Origin: Halovenus sp. | GTDB lineage: Archaea; Halobacteriota; Halobacteria; Halobacteriales; Haloarculaceae | DNA length: 22,388 bases | Direction of reading: 5' to 3' | Assembly: GCA_028275145.1 (NCBI GenBank) | Contig: JAQCNG010000055.1 | Coordinates: 1 to 22,388, forward strand | In this document: positions 15,454 to 22,388 of the stretch, piece after piece | Layout: every line of letters starts with the position of its first letter | Numbering within the stretch: position 1 is the first letter of the stretch | Notes under the pieces: generated by a model | What the model saw: only the letters and a program-made list of their open reading frames with translations | Databases searched by the model: none | What the model was told of the DNA's origin: nothing | Position numbers and translations under genes: made by a program

Positions 15454-18179
15454 GTTTCAGACGGACCCTCGTGGGGTTGAAGCCGCACGAGTGTCTACGA
15501 GACATACGACTACGACCCCGTTTCAGACGGACCCTCGTGGGGTTGAAGCATCTCCGATGACCTGGCCGAAACCGAGCGCGAACTGTTTCAGACGGACCCT
15601 CGTGGGGTTGAAGCACGACCGCGTAGACCGGCCGGGATTGTAGCCCGTCGGTTTCAGACGGACCCTCGTGGGGTTGAAGCGACCGCGCGGTGCCGGAGAG
15701 CCAGCGGTTCGAGGGTTTCAGACGGACCCTCGTGGGGTTGAAGCTCTGTCACGCCACCACAGGACGGCGGCGAGGCCGAGTTTCAGACGGACCCTCGTGG
15801 GGTTGAAGCGGCCCGCTTTTTGATGACGTGGGTCGCGGGTGTCGAGAAGTTTCAGACGGACCCTCGTGGGGTTGAAGCGTCCTCGTCGAGCTTGGTGTAG
15901 GCCGGCTCCTCGGGTTTCAGACGGACCCTCGTGGGGTTGAAGCAGCCGCGCGGCCACCTCCTCGTCGAACGGGATGCGTTTCAGACGGACCCTCGTGGGG
16001 TTGAAGCGAGCAGCGCGGTTGCCGTCATCGGTTGCCCCCGCGGGTTTCAGACGGACCCTCGTGGGGTTGAAGCGGGCCACGGATCGACACGCCCCGCATC
16101 CACGACATCAGTTTCAGACGGACCCTCGTGGGGTTGAAGCGAGTCGAAGTCCGGCGCGTCGGCCGTCACGGTCACGCGTTTCAGACGGACCCTCGTGGGG
16201 TTGAAGCGGCTCTCCGTTTGTGGGGCTCTCGGATTGGAACACCGTTTCAGACGGACCCTCGTGGGGTTGAAGCGGCGACAAACGACTCGACTCGGCTGTC
16301 GTGGACGGTTTCAGACGGACCCTCGTGGGGTTGAAGCTCAGCGACGCCGACGCTGTCGCTACGTCAGCGGTTTCAGACGGACCCTCGTGGGGTTGAAGCA
16401 CAATCGCTGAGAGTTTTGAGTCGCCGACCGCGGGTTTCAGACGGACCCTCGTGGGGTTGAAGCGGCCTGCTCGCGCTCGTCCTCGTCGCGTGGCCGGCGG
16501 GTTTCAGACGGACCCTCGTGGGGTTGAAGCGCCAACAGGAGGAGTGCCGTCACGAGCGCGAGCGGTTTCAGACGGACCCTCGTGGGGTTGAAGCGACCAC
16601 TTGCTACAGGCACGCGACGGTGAGATTGCACGGTTTCAGACGGACCCTCGTGGGGTTGAAGCTCGACACTCGAAAGTATCGTAATGGTCGGCGTCGGGGT
16701 TTCAGACGGACCCTCGTGGGGTTGAAGCCCGCCGGAACTGCGGCGGGGAGAGTGAGTCGTCAAGTTTCAGACGGACCCTCGTGGGGTTGAAGCTCACTGT
16801 CGGCAAAGTTGTCCTCCGAGGCCGGGGGGTTTCAGACGGACCCTCGTGGGGTTGAAGCGGGCACAAATAATGTGTGTGTTGTCTGTTGGGCTAGTTTCAG
16901 ACGGACCCTCGTGGGGTTGAAGCCGAAGCGCGGGAGTACCGCCGGCCATAGTGTCGTTTCAGACGGACCCTCGTGGGGTTGAAGCTTTGTGGCCGCACTG
17001 ACCCGTGTGGCCCGAACCCAGGGTTTCAGACGGACCCTCGTGGGGTTGAAGCGTTGCGTTGTCACGTGTGTGTGTAGTTTGTGCTGTAAAGTTTCAGACG
17101 GACCCTCGTGGGGTTGAAGCACCCTGCCCCGGCTGGGCGAGCTCGACAGCCAGACGCGTTTCAGACGGACCCTCGTGGGGTTGAAGCGAGGAGGGCGCGG
17201 CTGTCCGGTGGTCGTGGCAAGGGTTTCAGACGGACCCTCGTGGGGTTGAAGCCGCCTTGAGATCGTCCAGGCGCGGGGTGTCACCAGTTTCAGACGGACC
17301 CTCGTGGGGTTGAAGCGAAACCATTACTGGTCTCGTTGTAGTCGAAGCTGACTTGTTTCAGACGGACCCTCGTGGGGTTGAAGCAGCAGAGTATGTGAAC
17401 GGGACCGCGGGACCGGGTAGGGTTTCAGACGGACCCTCGTGGGGTTGAAGCGCCGAACGCCCGGTCTGCATCGCCGCCGTCGTCAAACGGTTTCAGACGG
17501 ACCCTCGTGGGGTTGAAGCCTCCGGCTGTGTGCCGCCGCGTTCGGCATCCCACAGGTTTCAGACGGACCCTCGTGGGGTTGAAGCAATTGTATCATCGTT
17601 GTCGGGTCCCCCTCGTGACCGGAGTTTCAGACGGACCCTCGTGGGGTTGAAGCGACACCGCTACCTGTTTCGACTTGCTCGATACTGCCGGTTTCAGACG
17701 GACCCTCGTGGGGTTGAAGCTCGTTAAACATGACGTTCTGTGAATCAATATTCACAACGGTTTCAGACGGACCCTCGTGGGGTTGAAGCAACGAGTTCTG
17801 GGCGAACCTCGCGCGCGAGCGCGCGTTTCAGACGGACCCTCGTGGGATTGAAGCCTGTGGATGGGCGACAACGACATGGAATTTTGCCGCGTTTCAGACG
17901 GACCCTCGTGGGGTTGAAGCGAGATATCGCTTGGCGTGAGTGTCGTGGTTGTCGTGTTTCAGACGGACCCTCGTGGGGTTGAAGCTTGCTGTCGATAACG
18001 GCCGACGAGGAGCCGGTGGTTTCAGACGGACCCTCGTGGGGTTGAAGCCTCTGGATGGGCGACTGTGATATGCAGTTCACCCGGTGTTTCAGACGGACCC
18101 TCGTGGGGTTGAAGCATCCGTATCCGGTAGCCGCAACAGTAGCAGTCCCGTTTCAGATGAATCCTCGTAGGATTTAGTT
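15454..18179 (+). CRISPR. Type I-B CRISPR array, 42 repeats and 41 spacers
   Basis: I counted 41 canonical 30-bp repeats and one decayed terminal repeat (18150-18179). Spacers are 32-39 bp, mostly 34-38. The repeat begins GTTTCAGACG and ends GGGGTTGAAGC, a haloarchaeal type I-B repeat whose last 8 bases form the crRNA 5' handle. A short stem (ACCC with GGGT, repeat positions 12-15 and 21-24) is the Cas6 substrate hairpin. Repeats are identical except the one at 17825-17854, which has G to A at position 23. The terminal repeat has 10 differences. Several spacers read as open coding frames. Open reading frames through the array on either strand arise from the repeat and are not genes. Confidence 0.98.
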
Positions 18180-18253
18180 ACGCTCCGAGTTCGTGTGTGC
18201 AGCTCTATACTCATAGGACTCCTTTTGAAGCAGTGGACGAGAACACCGATTCG

Positions 18254-18898
18254 TTATCCCTCAGAGCGCTGCTCCAGAATCGACAGCTCGGGCTCGCGCT
18301 CGCCGACGCCACGCTCGCCGACATCCAGCCAGTTGACCTTCGAGAGTTCCCGCCGCTGCACCGCTGGCGAGTACGATCCCCGGTAATGCTCCAGAAAGGT
18401 CTCGATATCCTCCCAGCCGCCGAAGTCCATGATGAGCAGCGGGTCGTCGATGTCAGCACTCAGCAGCGTGGCCCAAGTTCGGCGGAGGTCGTGTGGCGTG
18501 ACGTGCGCCCACATCTCGTCACCCTGGTCGGCCAGCTCGCCGGTGACGCTATCGAGGTGGCGCTGGACCCAGCGTGTCGAGTGGTCGACCAGCGGTGTCT
18601 CCGGCCCCTGCAGGTCGGCGACGGTCTCGGCCATCGCCAGAATGTCCTTGGTCGTTGGCGTCTCGCGGTAAGCTTTGCCCTTCGAGTCCCAGACGCGGAC
18701 CCGCGGCCCGGCGCTCGTCGAGACCACGTCCTTCGCCTCGACGCTGACGATTTCGCGCACCCGCAGCCCCGACCGGACACCCAGCGCGAACGCGATGCGC
18801 TCCTCCCGCGAGTCGGCCGCCGCGAGCAACTCGTCGGTCTCGTCGAGGTCGAGCCAGATGCGATAGCCGTCCTTGCCCTCGAATGGTTCGGCGAACAT
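18254..18898 (-). CDS. Catalytic-domain-only tyrosine recombinase
   Basis: A 214-aa tyrosine recombinase. The catalytic set is complete: R46 in SGLRVRE, a beta-hairpin lysine near K74-K76, H136 and R139 in PHDLRRTW, W162 in the GGWEDIETF position, and nucleophile Y172 in EHYRG. It begins almost directly with the catalytic domain and lacks the usual N-terminal SAM-like core-binding domain. Short forms like this are common in haloarchaea. It reads toward the CRISPR array and ends 74 bp from the terminal repeat. A run of 22-bp-phased repeats lies 105-170 bp upstream of its start. Roles in dimer resolution or a secondary inversion or excision reaction are possible; nothing here decides. Confidence 0.88.
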   Translation of the reverse strand: MFAEPFEGKDGYRIWLDLDETDELLAAADSREERIAFALGVRSGLRVREIVSVEAKDVVSTSAGPRVRVWDSKGKAYRETPTTKDILAMAETVADLQGPETPLVDHSTRWVQRHLDSVTGELADQGDEMWAHVTPHDLRRTWATLLSADIDDPLLIMDFGGWEDIETFLEHYRGSYSPAVQRRELSKVNWLDVGERGVGEREPELSILEQRSEG

Positions 18899-19164
18899 CT
18901 CTGTCGTCTTTACGTGCTACGGCGACAAAAAGCAGCGGGTTGACCGCCTCAGACGGGGTGATCGACACCGGAAACGGGGTGTGAGTGTCGCCGATTCCGG
19001 CGTTCTGCGACGCAGTCGCGCCCGTCCTGCGACACTGATTGAGGAATTCTACGACACTGCTGGATCTATCTGTTGTGTCAGGACCGTTCGTGCTGAATAC
19101 AACGCGCGTATTCAGCAAAATCTAAGCGTGAACTACGAGCTAGTATCGAAACAAATCACTCATC
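18899..19164. other. Intergenic region holding phased repeat cluster 1
   Basis: 266 bases between the short recombinase and the 87-aa gene, with no gene seen. The main content is the three-copy 22-bp phased repeat at 19003-19068. Confidence 0.6.
19003..19068 (+). repeat. Phased direct repeat cluster 1 (3 x 22 bp)
   Basis: The motif YTCTRCGAC occurs at 19003-19011 (TTCTGCGAC), 19025-19033 (TCCTGCGAC) and 19047-19055 (TTCTACGAC), exactly 22 bp apart. Copies 2 and 3 continue alike as ACTG. Copy 1 also contains GCGAC-GCA-GTCGC, an inverted repeat. The 22-bp period places the motifs on one face of the helix, as in iterons or arrayed operator sites. Confidence 0.7.
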
Positions 19165-19428
19165 TTATTCTCGTTTTTGTTTGTCTTTACACCAGTTAAA
19201 GAGTCTCTGGCGTAGGTCATCATCTGTCTCACCGAATATGCTCCCGAGTCGATACCCAAGATTGTCCCACGTCAGTTCCTCGGGTGGTGGTCCTTCGGAA
19301 TATTTCGACGATTCTCCATCATTGAGATCCTTGACAGCAGCCGTCCAGCCTCGTTTGAAAGCGCCTTGTCGGTCGCTATCCGCGGCTTGCCGTACATCTC
19401 CCATCGGGATTGTTGGATCATCGGCCAT
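19165..19428 (-). CDS. Small hypothetical protein
   Basis: 87 aa, acidic and soluble with no membrane segment. I recall similar small haloarchaeal proteins (a GWTAAVQDLNDGE-like stretch followed by PPEELTWxNLGYRLG), but no function is known to me. The ATG at 19428 begins MADDPTIPMGDVRQAADSD. It lies between the two clusters of 22-bp-phased repeats and on the same strand as the short recombinase. Cluster 2 is 140 bp upstream of its start. Confidence 0.7.
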   Translation of the reverse strand: MADDPTIPMGDVRQAADSDRQGAFKRGWTAAVKDLNDGESSKYSEGPPPEELTWDNLGYRLGSIFGETDDDLRQRLFNWCKDKQKRE

Positions 19429-19567
19429 ATCGACTATTTGATTACTCGGCTTAAAAAATCTAGGTGTGCCCGAACTCGGTAGATAGATACTCTGTATTCA
19501 TCACGCGCCCTTCGCCTGTATCAGGTTCTGGGAAGATGTTTCGCTACCTAATGTCACCTCTATAGTA

Positions 19568-19611
19568 TTCTGCGACATAGATTATCGTGTTCTGCGACCC
19601 TGCTAAATCCC
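19568..19611 (+). repeat. Phased direct repeat cluster 2 (2 x 22 bp)
   Basis: TTCTGCGAC occurs at 19568-19576 and 19590-19598, again exactly 22 bp apart and in the same orientation as cluster 1. The second copy continues CCTGCTAAATC, resembling cluster 1 copy 3 (ACTGCTGGATC). It lies 140-183 bp upstream of the minus-strand 87-aa gene. Confidence 0.65.
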
Positions 19612-20170
19612 TCTGTGTAGTCCGAGCTATCCACGATAATCCATCTGAATATTATTTGAATTACGCATACTAGTCCGTGGGCCTGTACTTTACAATGATG
19701 AATACTGACGCCGCAATCAATTTCTAAAAATAAACCACAGTCGCCGACGTCGGTTAATATTGTAAAAGAATCCGCCGAGTATTGGTATCCCCTACCTCAT
19801 ACCGATGCCCGGTTAATGAAGCTATGCAAAGTAAGCCGATTAGTTCCTTGGAAGAGGGTTGTCTTTCGGTCGACCAGTACCCGACCCCGTCCATATTCGC
19901 GCCATGACACCCATGCCGTTTGGCGGTCTGTCACTCGTCCGCTGGTAGCCTAGAATCGCTGTCGTGATCGGTGATGATATAATATGATAGCCCGCGGAGT
20001 CAGCGACTGAAGCAGAAAAATGATAGGAAACCAATACTAAGTAACATATGCAATACCTACGGCTGAATTGTACGCTCTGACAGTCGCTGGCCCGTCCATT
20101 CTATTCCCCATCAGCCCCATTCATTCGGGCGATTTCCCGTGTCAGTCGGATTTGGCTCTGTAGCTTGGCT

Positions 20171-20186
20171 GGTCATGGCCATGACC
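20171..20186. repeat. Perfect 16-bp palindrome
   Basis: GGTCATGGCCATGACC equals its own reverse complement. It lies 280 bp past the end of the PhiH1-like regulator gene in non-coding DNA. A binding site for a dimeric regulator is the simplest reading. Confidence 0.6.
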
Positions 20187-20466
20187 CCGCCGCTGTCGGG
20201 TGAACTAATCTTTTCGGGGGAGGTCGTAATCCCACATCCGATTCTCAGCACAGATCCGGTCATCTCACTCTCGATTGCCCTCGGTCTCCGCCGTAATCAA
20301 GGCGACCCGACTAATTCGGAGGTTTACATCCGATTCCCCAGACGTTACAAGCACAATAGATTTCGAAGACCTCCAGCCGAGACAGCAAGAAGATGCGATT
20401 CTGGCGCATCGCTCGGTGACATCCATTCCGCCATGTGCAATCGACCGTTAATCGCTGTCCTATATC

Positions 20467-20790
20467 TCAGACAGACTCGTCAGATTCGTCTCCGAGAGAA
20501 GTCTCCTCCGGTTGGGACACTTCCGGGCTGTTGTCCGGCCTGTCAACGTGCGTATCCAGCCCCCCCTCAAGATACCTCTCGCCGCGCTCTGTAATAGTGT
20601 ACACGCCGTTCCCGACCGGCTTGAGCAGGCCGTGATCGGCGAGTTTCTGGCACCGCTCCGAGATATAGCCCCGAGAGTACCGTATTGGGCCCTCCCGTTT
20701 CATCTCCGTCGGGGACCCGTGCTCGTGTTCGTAGATATACTCGAGGATGCGATCATCAACAATCGTCATCCACTTTCCTGACCGTCGCAT
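20467..20790 (-). CDS. PhiH1-repressor-like winged-helix regulator
   Basis: A 107-aa winged-helix protein of the haloarchaeal PhiH1 repressor family, DNA-binding regulators common on proviruses and integrated elements. The N-terminus MRRSGKWMTIVDDRILEYI is the family hallmark and fixes the start at 20790. The helix-turn-helix covers SPTEMKREGPIRYSRGYISERCQKLADHGLL (residues 26-56, in pieces), followed by the wing KPVGNGVYTITERGERYL. The C-terminal 30 residues are acidic and disordered. It is divergent from the zinc-finger/integrase pair, so it may control that pair through the region between them. Confidence 0.88.
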   Translation of the reverse strand: MRRSGKWMTIVDDRILEYIYEHEHGSPTEMKREGPIRYSRGYISERCQKLADHGLLKPVGNGVYTITERGERYLEGGLDTHVDRPDNSPEVSQPEETSLGDESDESV

Positions 20791-21142
20791 CGGTGTCTCT
20801 ATGTAGATATCGTACCTTCAATATCATAATGGTTACGTAACGCATCAATAGGAACACTCGATTTTGATTGCTATCATCGTTAGATATAACTACGCTCGTC
20901 TTGTGAAATCGACATGGGACCGCTAACTCGAACACAGATGACGCTGGTCGGGTAGTGATACCAGGCCTGTGCTCCACCACAGGCCCGAGAAGGCGGTTCC
21001 GGTGAATCCAATGTACGCCGAAACCCGCGAGGGGGTAGGACCCCTCGTCCGGACAGACGCATCGCTCGGCAATAAACCCCGGCATCAACCGCGGCGCTCA
21101 CCAGGGCTCCCGGTACCACAGGGGACAGTCCCGTGATTGCGG
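20791..21142. promoter_or_regulatory. Divergent control region between PhiH1-like gene and zinc-finger/integrase pair
   Basis: 352 bases without a gene. Symmetric elements, in order: palindrome GTTACGTAAC at 20832-20841; hairpin GGCCTGTG/CACAGGCC at 20964-20985; hairpin CGAGGGG/CCCCTCG at 21028-21047; and GGGACaGTCCC at 21122-21132, ten bases before the zinc-finger ATG. The regulator is probably transcribed leftward from near 20800-20830. No clear TATA box is placed for the rightward pair; AATAAA at 21071 is the best candidate. Confidence 0.5.
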
Positions 21143-21310
21143 ATGATTGAGCACTGTCCCTACTGCGAGCAGTCGTTTGCGGACCCCTGTGACCTGTACC
21201 GCCACGCCATGACCGAGCACCGTCTTGGCGTACTCTCGTACTGGATCGAGCAGCACGACGTGACGCCGGTCGTGACCGGCCAGCAGCGATTGCAGGAGGC
21301 GGTCCTATGA
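21143..21310 (+). CDS. C2H2 zinc-finger mini-protein
   Basis: A 55-aa protein with one textbook C2H2 finger: C5-x2-C8-x12-H21-x4-H26, with the hydrophobic F12 and L18 in their usual places. The remainder is a short helical tail (LSYWIEQHDV). Its TGA overlaps the integrase ATG by four bases (ATGA), so the two are translationally coupled and the start of this gene is the only in-frame one before the cysteines. A DNA-binding accessory or excisionase-like partner, or a regulator of the integrase, is likely. No closer family is recognised. Confidence 0.8.
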   Translation: MIEHCPYCEQSFADPCDLYRHAMTEHRLGVLSYWIEQHDVTPVVTGQQRLQEAVL

Positions 21311-22323
21311 ATGACGACCTCCGGCCACTCTCCCCCGAAGAAGGTGTCGAGCGATTCCTGCAGCACCGGGAGCCGTCGGTCAGAAAGAGCACCCTGCAGA
21401 ACGCGAAAACCCGGCTGCGCTACTGGCTAGAGTGGTGCGACGAGCGCGACATCGGGAACCTCAATGAACTCACGGGCCGCGACCTAGCAGACTTCGTGGC
21501 CTGGCGGCGCGGCGATATCGCTCCCATCACGCTACAGAAGCAGCTGAGTACTATCCGTATGGCTCTCCGCTGGTGGGCGGATATCGAGGCTGTCGAGGAA
21601 GGCCTCGCCGAGCGATTGCATGCGCCAGAACTCCCGGACGGTGCGGAGTCCCGGGATCGCCATCTCGAACCGGAACGGGCCAAACAGGTACTGGAATACT
21701 ACGACCGACACCACTACGCCAGCCGTGAGCACGCCCTGCTTGCACTCATGTGGCGGACAGGACTCCGGCGAGGTGCTGTCTGGTCGCTCGACGTAGACGA
21801 CCTCAAACCGGAGGAGAATGCCGTCAGACTGGAGCACCGACCTGAGCAGGGTACGAAACTCAAGAACGGCGAGCGCGGCGAGCGGTGGGTCTATCTCGGA
21901 CCGCGCTGGTTCCAAATTCTGGAGGACTGGGTCAAGAACCCCGACCGGCCACAGGGAACCGACGAGTACGGCCGCGAGCCGCTGTTTCCGACCCAGCGCG
22001 GCAACCGACCGAACCCACAAACCATCTACAAGTGGGTGATTCGTGCGCTCCACCCTTGCGAGTACGCCGAGTGTCCGCATGGTCGGACACCGGAGTCCTG
22101 CGATGCACGCGGACGAACAGCGAACGTCTCCGCCTGTCCGTCGTCGGTCAATCCACACGCCATCCGCCGGGGCGCGATCACTCACCACCTCACCGAGGAT
22201 GTTCCGCCGGAGACCGTGAGCGAGCGCATGGATGTCTCACTCGATGTGCTGTACGACCACTACGACGCCCGCACTCAGCGCGAGAAGATGTCCGTCCGAA
22301 CTGAGCACCTGCCAGACTCATAA
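21307..22323 (+). CDS. Tyrosine integrase of the element
   Basis: A full-length 338-aa phage-type integrase. The N-terminal SAM-like core-binding domain spans about residues 10-105 (VERFLQHREPSVRKSTLQN onward). The catalytic domain has R154 in TGLRRGAVW, K184 or K186 in the hairpin, H284 and R287 in PHAIRRG, and the nucleophile most likely Y319 in DHYDAR. An insertion with four cysteines (C251, C256, C265, C277) precedes the HxxR box and could bind zinc; I recall similar inserts in haloarchaeal integrases. It ends 52 bp before attR, so it most likely performs tRNA-Ala integration and excision. The gene is uninterrupted, so the enzyme should be functional. Confidence 0.94.
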   Translation: MNDDLRPLSPEEGVERFLQHREPSVRKSTLQNAKTRLRYWLEWCDERDIGNLNELTGRDLADFVAWRRGDIAPITLQKQLSTIRMALRWWADIEAVEEGLAERLHAPELPDGAESRDRHLEPERAKQVLEYYDRHHYASREHALLALMWRTGLRRGAVWSLDVDDLKPEENAVRLEHRPEQGTKLKNGERGERWVYLGPRWFQILEDWVKNPDRPQGTDEYGREPLFPTQRGNRPNPQTIYKWVIRALHPCEYAECPHGRTPESCDARGRTANVSACPSSVNPHAIRRGAITHHLTEDVPPETVSERMDVSLDVLYDHYDARTQREKMSVRTEHLPDS

Positions 22324-22375
22324 CCACCATGATAACAAACGCCGAAAACCACATGACAGCACCGTGTGATACCTG

Positions 22376-22388
22376 CCCGGCGAGTCCA
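22376..22388 (+). other. attR core (tRNA-Ala 3' end copy)
   Basis: CCCGGCGAGTCCA is an exact direct copy of 5394-5406. It is not part of a second tRNA gene: the bases just upstream form no T-loop or anticodon arm. This marks the right end of the element, although the repeat could extend past the window edge. Confidence 0.85.

Larger units (their letters stand above)
19429..20466. other. AT-richer non-coding region
   Basis: About 1 kb without a gene I can support. It is clearly AT-richer than the rest of the window, especially 19640-19770 and 19970-20060. Besides repeat cluster 2 it holds a 10-bp palindrome CCGACGTCGG at 19744-19753 and a 16-bp palindrome at 20171-20186. Open frames here (for example minus 19840-20034 and plus 20139-20594) have no family signature. 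An AT-rich stretch beside phased repeats would suit an origin or a regulatory region; that is inference. Confidence 0.5.
5407..22388. mobile_element. tRNA-Ala-integrated element carrying type I-B CRISPR-Cas
   Basis: About 17.0 kb lies between a tRNA 3' end and an exact 13-bp direct repeat of it. A complete tyrosine recombinase gene ends 52 bases inside the right repeat. The content is accessory throughout: cas genes and array, a second recombinase, a PhiH1-like regulator, small hypotheticals and AT-richer DNA. Host genes to the left are dense translation functions with higher GC. The integrase is not split by the att site, so this is not the SSV1-type arrangement. No conjugation genes, capsid genes or recognisable replication gene are seen, so it may be a remnant, a satellite, or replicated by the unknown 541-aa protein. 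Confidence 0.85.

Noticed and set aside
15434..17982. Many open reading frames through the array on both strands, with recurring peptides
   Set aside because: The peptides are translations of the 30-bp repeat, so they repeat at CRISPR spacing and have no start or ribosome-site support.
18202..18231. A 30-bp stretch ending TTTTGAAGC just past the terminal repeat, possibly another decayed repeat
   Set aside because: Only 14 of 30 positions match, and seven of these are the final bases. The supposed spacer before it would be 22 bp, shorter than any other.
19840..20034. 64-codon open frame on the minus strand
   Set aside because: It lies in AT-richer non-coding DNA, has no family signature and an unlikely composition for a haloarchaeal protein.
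20139..20594. 151-codon open frame on the plus strand
   Set aside because: Its second part runs antisense over the PhiH1-like gene, the first part lacks any domain or haloarchaeal acidic composition, and no ribosome site precedes it.
22376..22388. A second tRNA gene at the right end
   Set aside because: Only the last 13 bases of tRNA-Ala are present. Upstream sequence cannot form the T-loop, anticodon or D arms, so it is an att repeat.

Overview
The window is haloarchaeal (class Halobacteria). The DNA is GC-rich, the proteins are very acidic, translation factors are archaeal type (EF-1alpha directly followed by S10), promoters are TATA boxes, and the CRISPR repeat is of the haloarchaeal type I-B kind. 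I cannot name the genus.

Host part (1-5406). This is a compact translation neighbourhood: an archaeal tRNA methylthiotransferase, tyrosyl-tRNA synthetase, a Trm9-like methyltransferase, tRNA-Gly(TCC), EF-1alpha, ribosomal protein S10 and tRNA-Ala(CGC).

Integrated element (about 5407-22388, 17.0 kb). The last 13 bases of tRNA-Ala (5394-5406) recur exactly as the last 13 bases of the window (22376-22388). Only 52 bases separate this right copy from the stop of a full-length tyrosine recombinase. I read these as attL and attR of an element integrated at the 3' end of tRNA-Ala. From left to right it holds: an unrecognised 541-aa protein with a winged-helix region; a 0.44-kb non-coding stretch with two TATA boxes and a hairpin; a type I-B operon cas6-cas8b-cas7-cas5-cas3; cas2; a leader; a CRISPR array of 41 canonical repeats plus one decayed terminal repeat (41 spacers); a catalytic-domain-only tyrosine recombinase; a small hypothetical gene between two clusters of 22-bp-phased repeats; a 1-kb AT-richer non-coding region; a PhiH1-repressor-like regulator; and a C2H2 zinc-finger mini-protein overlapping the integrase gene.

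How it works together. The cas genes supply crRNA processing (Cas6), the Cascade complex (Cas8b, Cas7, Cas5, perhaps an internally started Cas11) and target destruction (Cas3). The genes expected between cas3 and cas2, cas4 and cas1, are absent: cas2 starts 33 bp after cas3, behind its own TATA box. The island therefore looks competent for interference but not for autonomous spacer acquisition. Two old spacers appear to hit the same codons of two diverged homologues of one gene. The integrase, zinc finger, PhiH1-like regulator and phased repeats form the mobility and regulation module. The most interesting reading is a mobile, tRNA-targeted, effector-only CRISPR island that immunises its host and relies on the host for adaptation.
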